Shown in pieces: positions 1 through 6,830 of a stretch of DNA of 7,810 nt. The stretch is from contig CAJYOV010000203.1 of assembly GCA_913776405.1 (NCBI GenBank), forward strand, positions 1-7,810, given 5' to 3'. The notes below the pieces were generated by a model. The model had not been told where the DNA came from. It ran no database searches and saw nothing but the letters and a program-made list of their open reading frames with translations. The stretch is from Pseudobdellovibrionaceae bacterium. Its GTDB lineage: Bacteria > Bdellovibrionota > Bdellovibrionia > Bdellovibrionales > JAMPXM01. How positions within the stretch are numbered: the stretch's first letter is position 1; each line of letters starts with the position of its first letter. The translations under genes and the position numbers were made by a program.

Positions 1-99
1 CACGCAAACTGGCATCGCCCTCGCGGCCCTCCGACCACCTAACACACCCGCTTCATTCAATTCACTTCTGAACATTTGATTCATCATCCAGGAGGATGC
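1..99. other. Left-edge region before the metal operon, possible 3' end of an upstream gene
   Basis: The three plus-strand frames entering from the left close with stops at 40-42, 69-71 and 77-79, so an upstream plus-strand gene could end in any of them. Its peptide is too short to identify. If one exists, it would sit only 20-57 bases before the barrel gene and so be in the same operon. The missing ABC ATPase is an obvious candidate by context only. I see no convincing sigma-70 promoter and no Zur/Fur-like palindrome here. Confidence 0.25.
90..95 (+). promoter_or_regulatory. Shine-Dalgarno AGGAGG deciding the barrel gene start
   Basis: A perfect AGGAGG lies 4 bases before the ATG at 100. 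It supports this ATG over the in-frame TTG at 76, because the SD would fall inside the reading frame if translation began at 76. The spacing is slightly short but usable. Another ATG at 96 is out of frame. Confidence 0.7.
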
Positions 100-1320
100 A
101 TGGCCCTTTTCGCTTGTCTGAAGACAGCGCGTTTGTTTGCGCACGTCTTGAAATTCACTCGTTCACTGTCGCCCCCAGGTCTCTCTTTCGTTGCTTCCGT
201 CGTCGTTCTAACGGCCGCAACTGGCTCAGCGTTCGCTCAAGGCGTTGCGCCAAGTAGCACGACCGGCCCAGCCCCGTCGTTTAAGGATCCAAGTTTTGGA
301 ACGCGCTCACGCGGAAACAGCTTCAACCCCGATATCGGTGTGAACGCTCTTTTCCTCTATCAGAATTCAAACCGTGGGCGCGATGCCGGATCGGTGGATC
401 GAAATGGTCTTGGCCTTCAAGAAGCCGAGCTTCAATTCACATCGGATGTTGACCCCTATTGGCGCTTCGTTGGCACCCTCTCGCTGCATCAGGAAGTTGA
501 TGATTCAACGACGCCAGTTGAACGCGAGTATGTCTTAGAGGCCGAAGAAGCGTTTGCCGAGACAATCGCGCTTCCAGTTGTCACACTTCGAGTGGGTAAA
601 TTCAAAGCCGCACTCGGAAAGCAGAACCAGATCCATACGCATGCCCTTGCGTTTGTCGACTTCCCGCTTCAGAACACAGTCCTTCTTGGTGAAGAAGGAC
701 TTAATGATTTAGGCATCAGTGGCGCGGCCCTTCTCCCGACGCCTTGGTTCTCAGAACTCACACTTCAAGGTTTGTCCGGTCAGGGCGAGGGGCTCGAGTA
801 TTTTCAACCGACAACGGCTAACAGCTTCGTCGGTCTAGCACACTGGAAAAACTTGATCGATCTCAGCGATGACCTTACTTCGGAGCTCGGATTGAGCGCC
901 GTCACAGGCAAAAATCAATCGGCAAGTTCGACTCAGTTTTACGGTGCGGATCTGACGTTCAAGTGGCGCGCGACGGCAAATCAAGCGCTCATCTGGTCTA
1001 CCGAATACCTCCAGCGTGATCTGAATGCCGACACACACGAGGTTGGCCAGGGTGTCTCAACCTGGGTGCAGCTGCAATTTGATCGACGGTGGTGGGTCCA
1101 AGCTCGTAGCGAATACCTTCAAATTAACGACCCCTCGACATCAACGACGGCGGCAACTCATCAGAGAAAACAGTCAGCGTTACTCGCGTTCGTGCCTTCA
1201 GAATTTTCAGGGATTCGCTTGCAGTACGATCACCTGAACGACTCAGGTCCAAAAGACGAACACAAGATTCTTCTCCAATACAACGCATCGATTGGCGCCC
1301 ACCCGGCGCACGCTTATTAA
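100..1320 (+). CDS. Outer-membrane porin-like beta-barrel protein, probable metal-uptake channel
   Basis: The protein has 406 residues from the ATG at 100. It opens with a long signal peptide: a hydrophobic core at about residues 28-41, and a likely signal peptidase I site after AFA at residue 46. The mature part alternates polar and apolar residues with many aromatic ends (for example YWRFVGTLSLH, TLRVGKFKAALGK, WWVQARSEYLQ), as expected for porin-type transmembrane strands. It lacks the TonB box and plug of a TonB-dependent receptor, and its size suits a 14-18-strand porin. The C-terminus ends in HPAHAY, with two histidines and a terminal aromatic, as barrels often have for BAM recognition. 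It lies 16 bases before a metal-binding protein gene, so I infer that it passes zinc or a related metal across the outer membrane. A phosphate- or anion-type porin is an alternative. The barrel nature is fairly sure, the substrate is not. Confidence 0.75.
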   Translation: MALFACLKTARLFAHVLKFTRSLSPPGLSFVASVVVLTAATGSAFAQGVAPSSTTGPAPSFKDPSFGTRSRGNSFNPDIGVNALFLYQNSNRGRDAGSVDRNGLGLQEAELQFTSDVDPYWRFVGTLSLHQEVDDSTTPVEREYVLEAEEAFAETIALPVVTLRVGKFKAALGKQNQIHTHALAFVDFPLQNTVLLGEEGLNDLGISGAALLPTPWFSELTLQGLSGQGEGLEYFQPTTANSFVGLAHWKNLIDLSDDLTSELGLSAVTGKNQSASSTQFYGADLTFKWRATANQALIWSTEYLQRDLNADTHEVGQGVSTWVQLQFDRRWWVQARSEYLQINDPSTSTTAATHQRKQSALLAFVPSEFSGIRLQYDHLNDSGPKDEHKILLQYNASIGAHPAHAY

Positions 1321-1336
1321 GAAAGGCTTTGCTTAC

Positions 1337-2251
1337 ATGAAACGGCAATTCAAATTCGTTTTCGGCTTTCTCGCGCTAGCTGTTTGCTTCCAGGCCTCAA
1401 ATGCTCAAGCAAAACTGAACGTGGTCGCAACTACGTCAGACATCGGAGCGCTCGTGCGCGAAGTAGCTGGCGACGATGCCAACGTCACGACAATCGCGAA
1501 AGGCTCGCAAGATCCTCACTTCCTGGAAGCTAAACCGAGCTTCATGGTTAAGCTCAGAGATGCTGACCTTCTCGTAGCGAACGGACTTTCACTCGAGATC
1601 GGTTGGTTACCTTCTCTCACGCGTGGCGCACGCAACCCGAAAGTGAATCCGGGTGGCTCGGGCTATCTCGATCTCGGTGCTTTGATCGACCCAATCGACA
1701 AACCGACTGAGACATTGACCCGCGCGATGGGCGACGTTCACCCGGACGGAAATCCGCACTTCACACTCGACCCCGAGCGCAATGCGGAGCTCAGCCTCAA
1801 AATCGCAGAACGACTCGGTCAACTCGATCTCGCACACAAAGACGCTTATCAAAAACGTGCGCTCGCGTTCAAATCTCGGATCGATTCAAAGATGAAGGAC
1901 TGGAAGGCCCGACTCGAGAAGACAGGCATCAAAGAAGTGATCACTTACCACCCGTCTTTAAATTATTTCCTGTCGCGATTCTCGATTAAAGCGCCGGTGA
2001 ATCTCGAGCTCAAGCCAGGCGTGCCTCCAAGCGCGCAGCACATTCTCGACGTCATCGCAGTTGCACGAACGAACAAAATCAAATTGATCCTGGTCGACAA
2101 CTTTTTCGATACTAAGATCGCTGATCGCGTGGCGAAAGAAGCTCCGGGAACTCGCGTCGCATCTGTCGGCATCGCGGTCGAATCGAAGCCTGACTTGAAA
2201 ACGCTGGATGACGTCACCGAACAGCTGGTTCGCACGTTCGAAGGAAAATAA
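1337..2251 (+). CDS. Metal ABC transporter substrate-binding protein (ZnuA/TroA family, cluster A-I)
   Basis: A 304-residue periplasmic protein that should bind a divalent metal, most likely zinc, and deliver it to the permease encoded next. A signal peptide covers residues 1-25, with cleavage after AQA. The lobe start KLNVVATTSDIG is typical of the family. The expected metal ligands are present: His61 in QDPHFLEAKPS, His141 in NPHFTLDP, His205 in TYHPSLNYF and Asp254 in LVDNFFD. In this family three His plus one acidic residue points to zinc, whereas manganese binders usually have Glu at the third position. The long His-rich loop of classical ZnuA is absent and is reduced to HPDGNPH at 135-141. 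The ATG at 1337 is chosen because it gives a clean signal peptide and has AAGAAAGG about 10 bases upstream. An upstream in-frame extension to 1292 would overlap the barrel gene. Confidence 0.92.
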   Translation: MKRQFKFVFGFLALAVCFQASNAQAKLNVVATTSDIGALVREVAGDDANVTTIAKGSQDPHFLEAKPSFMVKLRDADLLVANGLSLEIGWLPSLTRGARNPKVNPGGSGYLDLGALIDPIDKPTETLTRAMGDVHPDGNPHFTLDPERNAELSLKIAERLGQLDLAHKDAYQKRALAFKSRIDSKMKDWKARLEKTGIKEVITYHPSLNYFLSRFSIKAPVNLELKPGVPPSAQHILDVIAVARTNKIKLILVDNFFDTKIADRVAKEAPGTRVASVGIAVESKPDLKTLDDVTEQLVRTFEGK

Positions 2252-2254
2252 AAA

Positions 2255-3061
2255 ATGGAGATCCTGCAGTTTCTCGCAGCACCTTTCGTGATGTGCCTGC
2301 TTCTGATCTTCATTCACTGCTATCTCGGCCTCCACGTGCTTGCGCGTGGGGTTGTTTTCGTCGATCTCTCGCTTGCGCAAGTGGCCTCATTCGGCGCAAC
2401 CCTTGCGCTTTTGATCGATCCGGAACATCAATCTGGCTGGGGCTATGTCGTGAGCTTGACCGCCACGTTCATAGCAGCAGGCGTGTTTGCATTCGCACGG
2501 CGTTTCGAAAAACGACTTCCGCAAGAAGCGCTCATCGGGATCACATACGCGTTTGCTTCAGCGGCTGTTGTCCTTGTCATCGATCGACTCGCCCACGGCG
2601 CTGAACATTTGAAAGAGGCTTTAGTCGGCCAGATTTTGTGGGTTTCCTGGCACGAGGTCGCGCGTACAGCCGCGATCTACGCCATTGTCGGCGGCATCCA
2701 CTGGGTTTATCGAAAGAAGTTTCTGGAGAGCTCATTTCACCACGATGAGAAGCGAGCTTCGTCTGCACTTTGGGATTTTCTCTTCTACGCTCTCTTTGGT
2801 GTCGTGATCACATCGTCGACGTCGATCGCAGGCGTTCTGCTTGTTTTCTCTTTCTTAATCGTTCCCGCCGTGATGAGCTCGATGTTCTTCACGTCGATCC
2901 GCGCGCGGCTTCTCTACGGCTGGATTAGCGGCGCGATTTTAAGTTTGATTGGCATGTGGGTTAGTTACAGACTGGATCTTCCCGTCGGTGCGGTTCTCGT
3001 TGTTCTCTTCACGGCCTTGCCGATTCTGTCAGTTCCGGTGCTTGCGCTAAAGAGAGCGTGA
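2255..3061 (+). CDS. Metal ABC transporter permease (ABC-3 family, ZnuB/TroC-like)
   Basis: A 268-residue inner-membrane protein that forms the channel of a zinc/manganese-type ABC importer. Hydrophobic segments lie at about residues 5-30, 33-54, 62-81, 92-110, 134-151, 174-208, 219-238 and 242-265, giving around eight helices. Family landmarks are visible: the VFVDLSLAQVASFG stretch at 34-47, the EALIGITYAFASAAVV helix, VGQILWVSW at 124-132, and the STSIAGVLLVFSFLIVPA helix at 188-205, which is the most conserved part of ABC-3 permeases. Its ATG lies 3 bases after the binding-protein stop, with AAGGA 9 bases upstream, so the two are translationally linked. No ATPase gene follows: the next gene is convergent. 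The ATPase must therefore be upstream of the window or elsewhere. Confidence 0.92.
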   Translation: MEILQFLAAPFVMCLLLIFIHCYLGLHVLARGVVFVDLSLAQVASFGATLALLIDPEHQSGWGYVVSLTATFIAAGVFAFARRFEKRLPQEALIGITYAFASAAVVLVIDRLAHGAEHLKEALVGQILWVSWHEVARTAAIYAIVGGIHWVYRKKFLESSFHHDEKRASSALWDFLFYALFGVVITSSTSIAGVLLVFSFLIVPAVMSSMFFTSIRARLLYGWISGAILSLIGMWVSYRLDLPVGAVLVVLFTALPILSVPVLALKRA

Positions 3062-3066
3062 GCCCC

Positions 3067-4227
3067 TTAACCGAAAACAGCTCGGCAGGTTCTTGGACGG
3101 AAGAGCAGTAAATCGACCATGTCGCGGTAAATCTTGAAGACCTGATCAGGCACACGGAAAAGCGTTACGCGCTTTTCCGTTTCTCTGAATTCGTTCACCG
3201 CATTTAACAGGAACGTTCCGACAAGGACGATGTCCGCACCGGCACCGAATGCGAGGCCATGCGCGATGTAACGATCTGACGAGTCGACGACGACGCTTAA
3301 TCCCGGCACACCTGGTGGGTACCAAGCGTGACCGATCGAGACCGGATTCTCTTTACCTATGCCTGAGATCGACTTGTAACGACGCACCTCGAACTTCACG
3401 CCAGGGAGACCGATTCCATCGCCAAGTTGCTCCCGACGAATCCCGGTACGCAGCGAAACTAAATGCGTTTTTCTATTGTAACCAACATCGAGCACCACCC
3501 CGCCGTTGCGAGAAAAGTTAAAGCTGCCGACGCCGAGCTGAAGTTCTACTTTGAAATTCAAAGAGAGACCGATCTCGTCCGCTTTCGGCGACACTTCTTT
3601 TAACTGCTTTCTGTGATTCCTAAATTCGCGAGCGGTTGAAATGAAAATGGCTTCGTTCAAGAAACGACCAAAAGCTTTGATTCGCGCTAGGAACTTCGAG
3701 CGTGGTACTTGCTCAGCAGGGTTCGACTCCGAAGCCGAAAGAACCGAGAGAACTGGGTTGAACGAACGTTGATAGTCGCCGTTCACAACGTTTGAATTCG
3801 GCGCAATCGAGTACGCTTCAGAGTTACTCGCGATCAGAGTACCGTTAAAATTCTCGGAGAGGCTTGCTTGAAGCGTTGTCTCAAGAATCTCGTGCCGGAT
3901 CGACTCGATCTCTCTTGCCTCGTCAGCGGTGATTTCGTTTCGCTGAACAGCGGCAGTCTCAAAGCCTGAAGGGATTTCGATTTCTGTTTGCGAGTCGAGC
4001 GTGATGACGTCGACCGGAGCGCTCGTAGACGCGACGCCCGCTCGCGCTTTTTTCGAACGGACTTTGACCGATCGAGACAACTTCGTTTTATGAAGTGTCC
4101 AATCCTTTTGTTCTGAACTGTTTGAACCGGCGAAAGCAACAGGCGAAGCCGACGACACGGCAATCGAAGTCGCAACAATGAGTTTTGAGAATTTAAGGAG
4201 AGCCGGTTTGAAAGCGCGAGTGTCCAT
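3067..4227 (-). CDS. Hypothetical exported protein, family not recognised
   Basis: A 386-residue protein when started at the ATG at 4227. This start gives a good signal peptide: Lys/Arg near the N-terminus, a hydrophobic core at about 15-31, and cleavage after AFA at residue 33. An ATG at 4284 would add 19 residues ahead of the signal sequence and is less likely. Neither start has a clear SD. The mature N-terminal part (about 34-150) is Ser-rich and polar, with a basic patch at 47-62, and looks disordered or linker-like. The C-terminal half, from about residue 195, is richer in Gly and beta-type segments (ELQLGVGSFNFS, GGVVLDVGY) and includes a hydrophobic ADIVLVGTFLLNAV stretch. It carries no recognisable catalytic motif, and I cannot assign a function. 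It converges on the metal operon with a 5-base gap and follows the PEP carboxylase gene on the same strand after about 170 bases. It is probably periplasmic or outer-membrane associated. Confidence 0.75.
   Translation of the reverse strand: MDTRAFKPALLKFSKLIVATSIAVSSASPVAFAGSNSSEQKDWTLHKTKLSRSVKVRSKKARAGVASTSAPVDVITLDSQTEIEIPSGFETAAVQRNEITADEAREIESIRHEILETTLQASLSENFNGTLIASNSEAYSIAPNSNVVNGDYQRSFNPVLSVLSASESNPAEQVPRSKFLARIKAFGRFLNEAIFISTAREFRNHRKQLKEVSPKADEIGLSLNFKVELQLGVGSFNFSRNGGVVLDVGYNRKTHLVSLRTGIRREQLGDGIGLPGVKFEVRRYKSISGIGKENPVSIGHAWYPPGVPGLSVVVDSSDRYIAHGLAFGAGADIVLVGTFLLNAVNEFRETEKRVTLFRVPDQVFKIYRDMVDLLLFRPRTCRAVFG
3154..3180 (+). terminator. Perfect 11-bp hairpin, candidate terminator of the metal operon
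   Basis: ACGGAAAAGCG at 3154-3164 pairs exactly with CGCTTTTCCGT at 3170-3180 around a 5-base loop, TTACG. Read on the plus strand it is followed by TTCTCT, a weak U-rich tail. It lies about 93 bases after the permease stop and inside the 3' end of the convergent gene. On the minus strand no T-run follows the stem, so any activity should be one-directional. The structure is certain, the function is inferred. Confidence 0.45.
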
Positions 4228-4289
4228 GACTTGGACACAGAGCAACCGTTGGACCGCGAGTTTCGTCGAGCGACGGCACGCCATTGTTC

Positions 4290-4295
4290 GTTATA
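4290..4295 (-). promoter_or_regulatory. Possible -10 element (TATAAC) for the exported-protein gene
   Basis: On the minus strand TATAAC (5 of 6 matches to TATAAT) lies 62 bases before the ATG at 4227. Transcription would begin near 4283, which would exclude the longer ATG-4284 start. No good -35 box sits at 16-18 bases, so the call is weak. Confidence 0.25.
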
Positions 4296-4338
4296 ACTGC
4301 ATAGAAGCTTAGCTCGTCGCCGAATTCCCCACTCAAAC

Positions 4339-4351
4339 CAGGGTCACCCTG
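4339..4351. promoter_or_regulatory. 13-bp palindrome beside an A6/T6 tract between two minus-strand genes
   Basis: CAGGGT-C-ACCCTG is a perfect 6-bp inverted repeat with a single central base, followed on the plus strand by six A. On the minus strand the T-run precedes the palindrome, so it is not an intrinsic terminator for the PEP carboxylase transcript. It sits about 45 bases upstream of the possible -10 of the exported-protein gene and could be a regulator-binding site. The rest of the 4228-4399 gap shows nothing firm. Confidence 0.3.
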
Positions 4352-4399
4352 AAAAAAGGTGTGAACCCTAGCCGAATTGGGCCTCAAGGCGTTTTGAGA

Positions 4400-6721
4400 T
4401 CAGCCCGTCGCCATCATGCCGCTCGAGATTCCGGTTACGGTCACGCGAAGAAGTGCTTCATCTCGGTCCTTCATCGCAAGAATCTGCATGAGATTCAGCG
4501 GGTGAATCATCGGCGAGCGAAGATGAATACTTTCTTCGAGCCATGGTCGCCATGAAACGAGAGATTTTGATCCTAAGATCGAAGTTGCAAACTCGATAGC
4601 TCCGTCAAATTCTTCACAGAATTTCTCGTACGTTTGATCGGCATGACTTTCTTCGAGTCCACTCTCGTCCAAATAGACGCGCCAGAGGCTGAGTCTGACT
4701 TTCGCGAGCGTATAACCGAGCGCACGCACGTAAGTTCGAAAAACCGGTAGCGTTTCAAATTCCTTCTTTAAGTCGGCTCGCTTTTCTTTCGAGAGCGCCC
4801 GCCATGCGGTACCGATCCCCCACCAGGTTGGGAAGAGCGTTCGGGTCTGCGTCCAGCAAAGAATCCACGGGATGGCTCGCAAGCCTTCGACTGAAATCGA
4901 CGTCGCTCGCTTCGTCGGACGAGAGCCGATTTTAAGCATGTCCAAGAAGGAATAGGGTGTAGCCTTCCCGATCACCTCGAGGAACTTCTCGTCGTGAACG
5001 GTGTCCTGGTACGCTTTCGCTACACTGTCGGCGAAAGCGCGAAGCGCAGCGCTTTCGTTAAACTCGCGGTCTTTCACTTCGTTCCAACGACCTGCACTCT
5101 GAACGATTTTTTCGATTTGCCCTCGAGTGATCTCGGGGCTCGCAAGCGAGCGTTCAATCATCTCGCCCTGTACCGTGACTTTGTAGTTTCTAAGAGCGCC
5201 GGCTGGCCACCAAGACGTCTGCTCTTCAATTGAGCCGCCACCGCGGTCGGTACTGCCGCCCGAGCCTTGGAAGAAAATGGGAGTAATCGCTTGCTCTCGC
5301 GCAAGCTTATCGAGTCGAGTCATCGCCTCAGCGACTTGCAGACGGCTCCTTAGAACTCCGCTCTCCTTCGAGCTATCGGAGTAACCCAACATCAATTCAA
5401 CTCGACGGTCCCAATCACCGCGAATCGCAGGCCCAATCAAGGGGCTCTTCAGCATCCCGATGAAAATTTCGCTCGACCGAGACAACGCGGACGCTTGCTC
5501 AAACAGCGGAATCACCGGCAGCTTCAAAGACTTCAGCGCTTTCTGCACGAAGCTTGCAGCCATTTCTAGATGTGCAATCTCGTTCGTCATGCTGACGATA
5601 AACCCACGCACATACCACCGCGGATCCGTGCCCCTCGAAAATTCGGCTAGCTTCTTTAACATTCGGAAAATCGCAAGCGATTTGCCGCTTGGATCGCTCA
5701 TCAAGACGTCAGACGATTCTCGAAATTCTAGCGGTACAACGAGCGCTGGGAATAAGTGCAGCAGCGTTTTAAGCTCAACAAGATTCGGATGGAGGACGCC
5801 GACGGCTTTGACGTACTCATCAGCGAACTTTTGCGACTGCCTCCGGAAGGCCACGAGCTTCTTGCCCTCGCCATTGGTAAGTCGAGAGAACATCTTTAGA
5901 TCTGATTGGAGTCGTTTCAGAAGCGACAGAGGCTTCGCAGCCTGAATGCGCTCGAGATCGCGTTCGACATCTCTCAGCCGAGTCTGCACGAAGTGAAGAA
6001 GCAGCTTTCGCGACTTCCCTAAACTTTCGACGAAGACGACTTCATCGACACCCGGGTGGCCATCTTTGTCGCCGCCAACCCAGCTCCGAATGTAGAGAGG
6101 CGCAAGCTCCTTTGCGCTCTGAAGCAGCATCGAAAGAGTTTCGTCCCGGAGCGCAGTCGAAAAAATATGATCCGCTTCGTCTTGAACACGAGGTTTCTTT
6201 ACGCGAGTGACACTTGTCTTCCAGGCGAGTTCGAGGCTGTGGCGAAGCTTTAATTCATCCGTTTTCGTGAGTTCTACGGGCTCCTTCCGAAACACTGGAA
6301 TGAGCTGATTTAAAACGGCGTGAAAGATCGCAATATTGTCAGGTGAGCGAGCCTCCGTCGGGTGCGCCGTCAAAACGTAGACGACTGAATCCGGCTTTTC
6401 TTTCGGGAGGTCGAGTTTTCGTTCGGCGATTCGATGACTACGGTACGCGTTTTCACACGCGTTCATGACTTCTAGCATGAGCGTGAACGCTTGAGCGATC
6501 TCGAGCCGTTCGTTCGGCGAAAGTTTTTCGAGTTCACGATACGCCTCACGCACGGGCTCTATCGCCTCATCTCGGGTCAGTGGCCTTAAAGCCGTCATCT
6601 TTTCGCGTAATCTGTCAATTCGTTGAAACTTCGCGTCGCCCAGTTCATGGCGAATCACATCGCCAAGGATCCGGACTGACTGATGAACAAGGGCGCGTAA
6701 ACCTTCAGGTAAGTGTTCCAT
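4400..6721 (-). CDS. ppc: Phosphoenolpyruvate carboxylase, divergent
   Basis: This enzyme should carboxylate PEP with bicarbonate to oxaloacetate, refilling the TCA cycle in the cytoplasm. From the ATG at 6721 it has 773 residues, about 110 shorter than the E. coli enzyme but complete at both ends. Landmarks in order are TAHPTE with the catalytic His (residue 120), SWVGGDKDGHPG (about 214-225), LEFRESSD (331-338), LGYSDSSKESG with the active-site Lys (452), GGSTDRGGG (488-496), GSRPTKR (599-605), LRAIPW and CWTQTR (614-627), and the C-terminal GISSGMMATG. Unusual changes: the family FHGRGGS motif reads FFQGSGGS (His to Gln, Arg to Ser), the two Arg after HPTE are replaced, and the usual C-terminal RNTG is MATG. 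The second loop Arg (residue 493, matching E. coli Arg587) is kept. The ATG at 6721 fits the family N-terminus. In-frame TTG starts at 6766 and 6787 would run into the divergent promoter region. Family membership is very sure, full activity is not. Confidence 0.93.
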   Translation of the reverse strand: MEHLPEGLRALVHQSVRILGDVIRHELGDAKFQRIDRLREKMTALRPLTRDEAIEPVREAYRELEKLSPNERLEIAQAFTLMLEVMNACENAYRSHRIAERKLDLPKEKPDSVVYVLTAHPTEARSPDNIAIFHAVLNQLIPVFRKEPVELTKTDELKLRHSLELAWKTSVTRVKKPRVQDEADHIFSTALRDETLSMLLQSAKELAPLYIRSWVGGDKDGHPGVDEVVFVESLGKSRKLLLHFVQTRLRDVERDLERIQAAKPLSLLKRLQSDLKMFSRLTNGEGKKLVAFRRQSQKFADEYVKAVGVLHPNLVELKTLLHLFPALVVPLEFRESSDVLMSDPSGKSLAIFRMLKKLAEFSRGTDPRWYVRGFIVSMTNEIAHLEMAASFVQKALKSLKLPVIPLFEQASALSRSSEIFIGMLKSPLIGPAIRGDWDRRVELMLGYSDSSKESGVLRSRLQVAEAMTRLDKLAREQAITPIFFQGSGGSTDRGGGSIEEQTSWWPAGALRNYKVTVQGEMIERSLASPEITRGQIEKIVQSAGRWNEVKDREFNESAALRAFADSVAKAYQDTVHDEKFLEVIGKATPYSFLDMLKIGSRPTKRATSISVEGLRAIPWILCWTQTRTLFPTWWGIGTAWRALSKEKRADLKKEFETLPVFRTYVRALGYTLAKVRLSLWRVYLDESGLEESHADQTYEKFCEEFDGAIEFATSILGSKSLVSWRPWLEESIHLRSPMIHPLNLMQILAMKDRDEALLRVTVTGISSGMMATG

Positions 6722-6771
6722 GTGATGAACGCTAGCAAGAGCTTCAGGGGCTTGGGAAGTGTTCAATTCGA

Positions 6772-6783
6772 GACCGTTCGGTC
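6772..6783. promoter_or_regulatory. Palindrome GACCGTTCGGTC, candidate TetR-family operator
   Basis: Two 5-bp arms (GACCG and CGGTC) face each other around TT. The site lies 12 bases upstream of the -35 box of the regulator's candidate promoter and 48 bases before its GTG. TetR-family proteins usually bind short palindromes of this type in their own promoter region and in that of the divergent gene. The assignment is by position and symmetry only. Confidence 0.35.
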
Positions 6784-6794
6784 GCAATTTCGAC

Positions 6795-6824
6795 TTGCGG
6801 AAGTCAGTTGCACGTTCTTATCAT
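6795..6824 (+). promoter_or_regulatory. Candidate sigma-70 promoter of the tetR-thiolase operon
   Basis: TTGCGG at 6795-6800 and TATCAT at 6819-6824 are spaced by 18 bases. The expected transcription start, 6-8 bases after the -10 box, falls on or next to the GTG at 6831. The mRNA would then be leaderless or nearly so, which fits the lack of any SD before that GTG. Confidence 0.4.
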
Positions 6825-6830
6825 GGTGGG

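Larger units (their letters stand above)
6722..6830. promoter_or_regulatory. Divergent intergenic region between ppc and the tetR-thiolase operon
   Basis: About 109 bases separate the back-to-back start codons. The region holds a candidate promoter toward the regulator and a short palindrome. No clear minus-strand promoter for ppc could be picked out by eye. Both transcripts must start here if the ATG at 6721 and the GTG at 6831 are right, so a single bound regulator could affect both directions. Confidence 0.5.

Noticed and set aside
43..99. A zinc-responsive (Zur-type) operator ahead of the barrel gene
   Set aside because: I looked for an AT-rich palindrome of the Zur/Fur type and saw none in this stretch.
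1958..2380. A 140-codon minus-strand frame over the binding protein and permease junction
   Set aside because: It crosses two well-supported plus-strand genes and its composition is that of a complementary-strand shadow.
4228..4284. A 19-residue N-terminal extension of the exported protein from the ATG at 4284
   Set aside because: It would place charged and Cys-containing residues before a normal signal peptide, and the possible -10 box would start transcription right at this ATG.
4383..4398. Small inverted repeat CTCAA...TTGAG just after the ppc stop as a terminator
   Set aside because: The stem is only 5 bp and no T-run follows it on the minus strand.
5460..5945. A 161-codon open frame on the plus strand
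   Set aside because: It lies fully antisense to the PEP carboxylase core, has no RBS or recognisable domain, and reads as a shadow of the conserved gene.
6722..6787. A 22-residue N-terminal extension of PEP carboxylase from a TTG at 6787
   Set aside because: There is no SD before the TTG, the added residues do not look like the family N-terminus, and the stretch overlaps the divergent regulatory region. The ATG at 6721 fits better.
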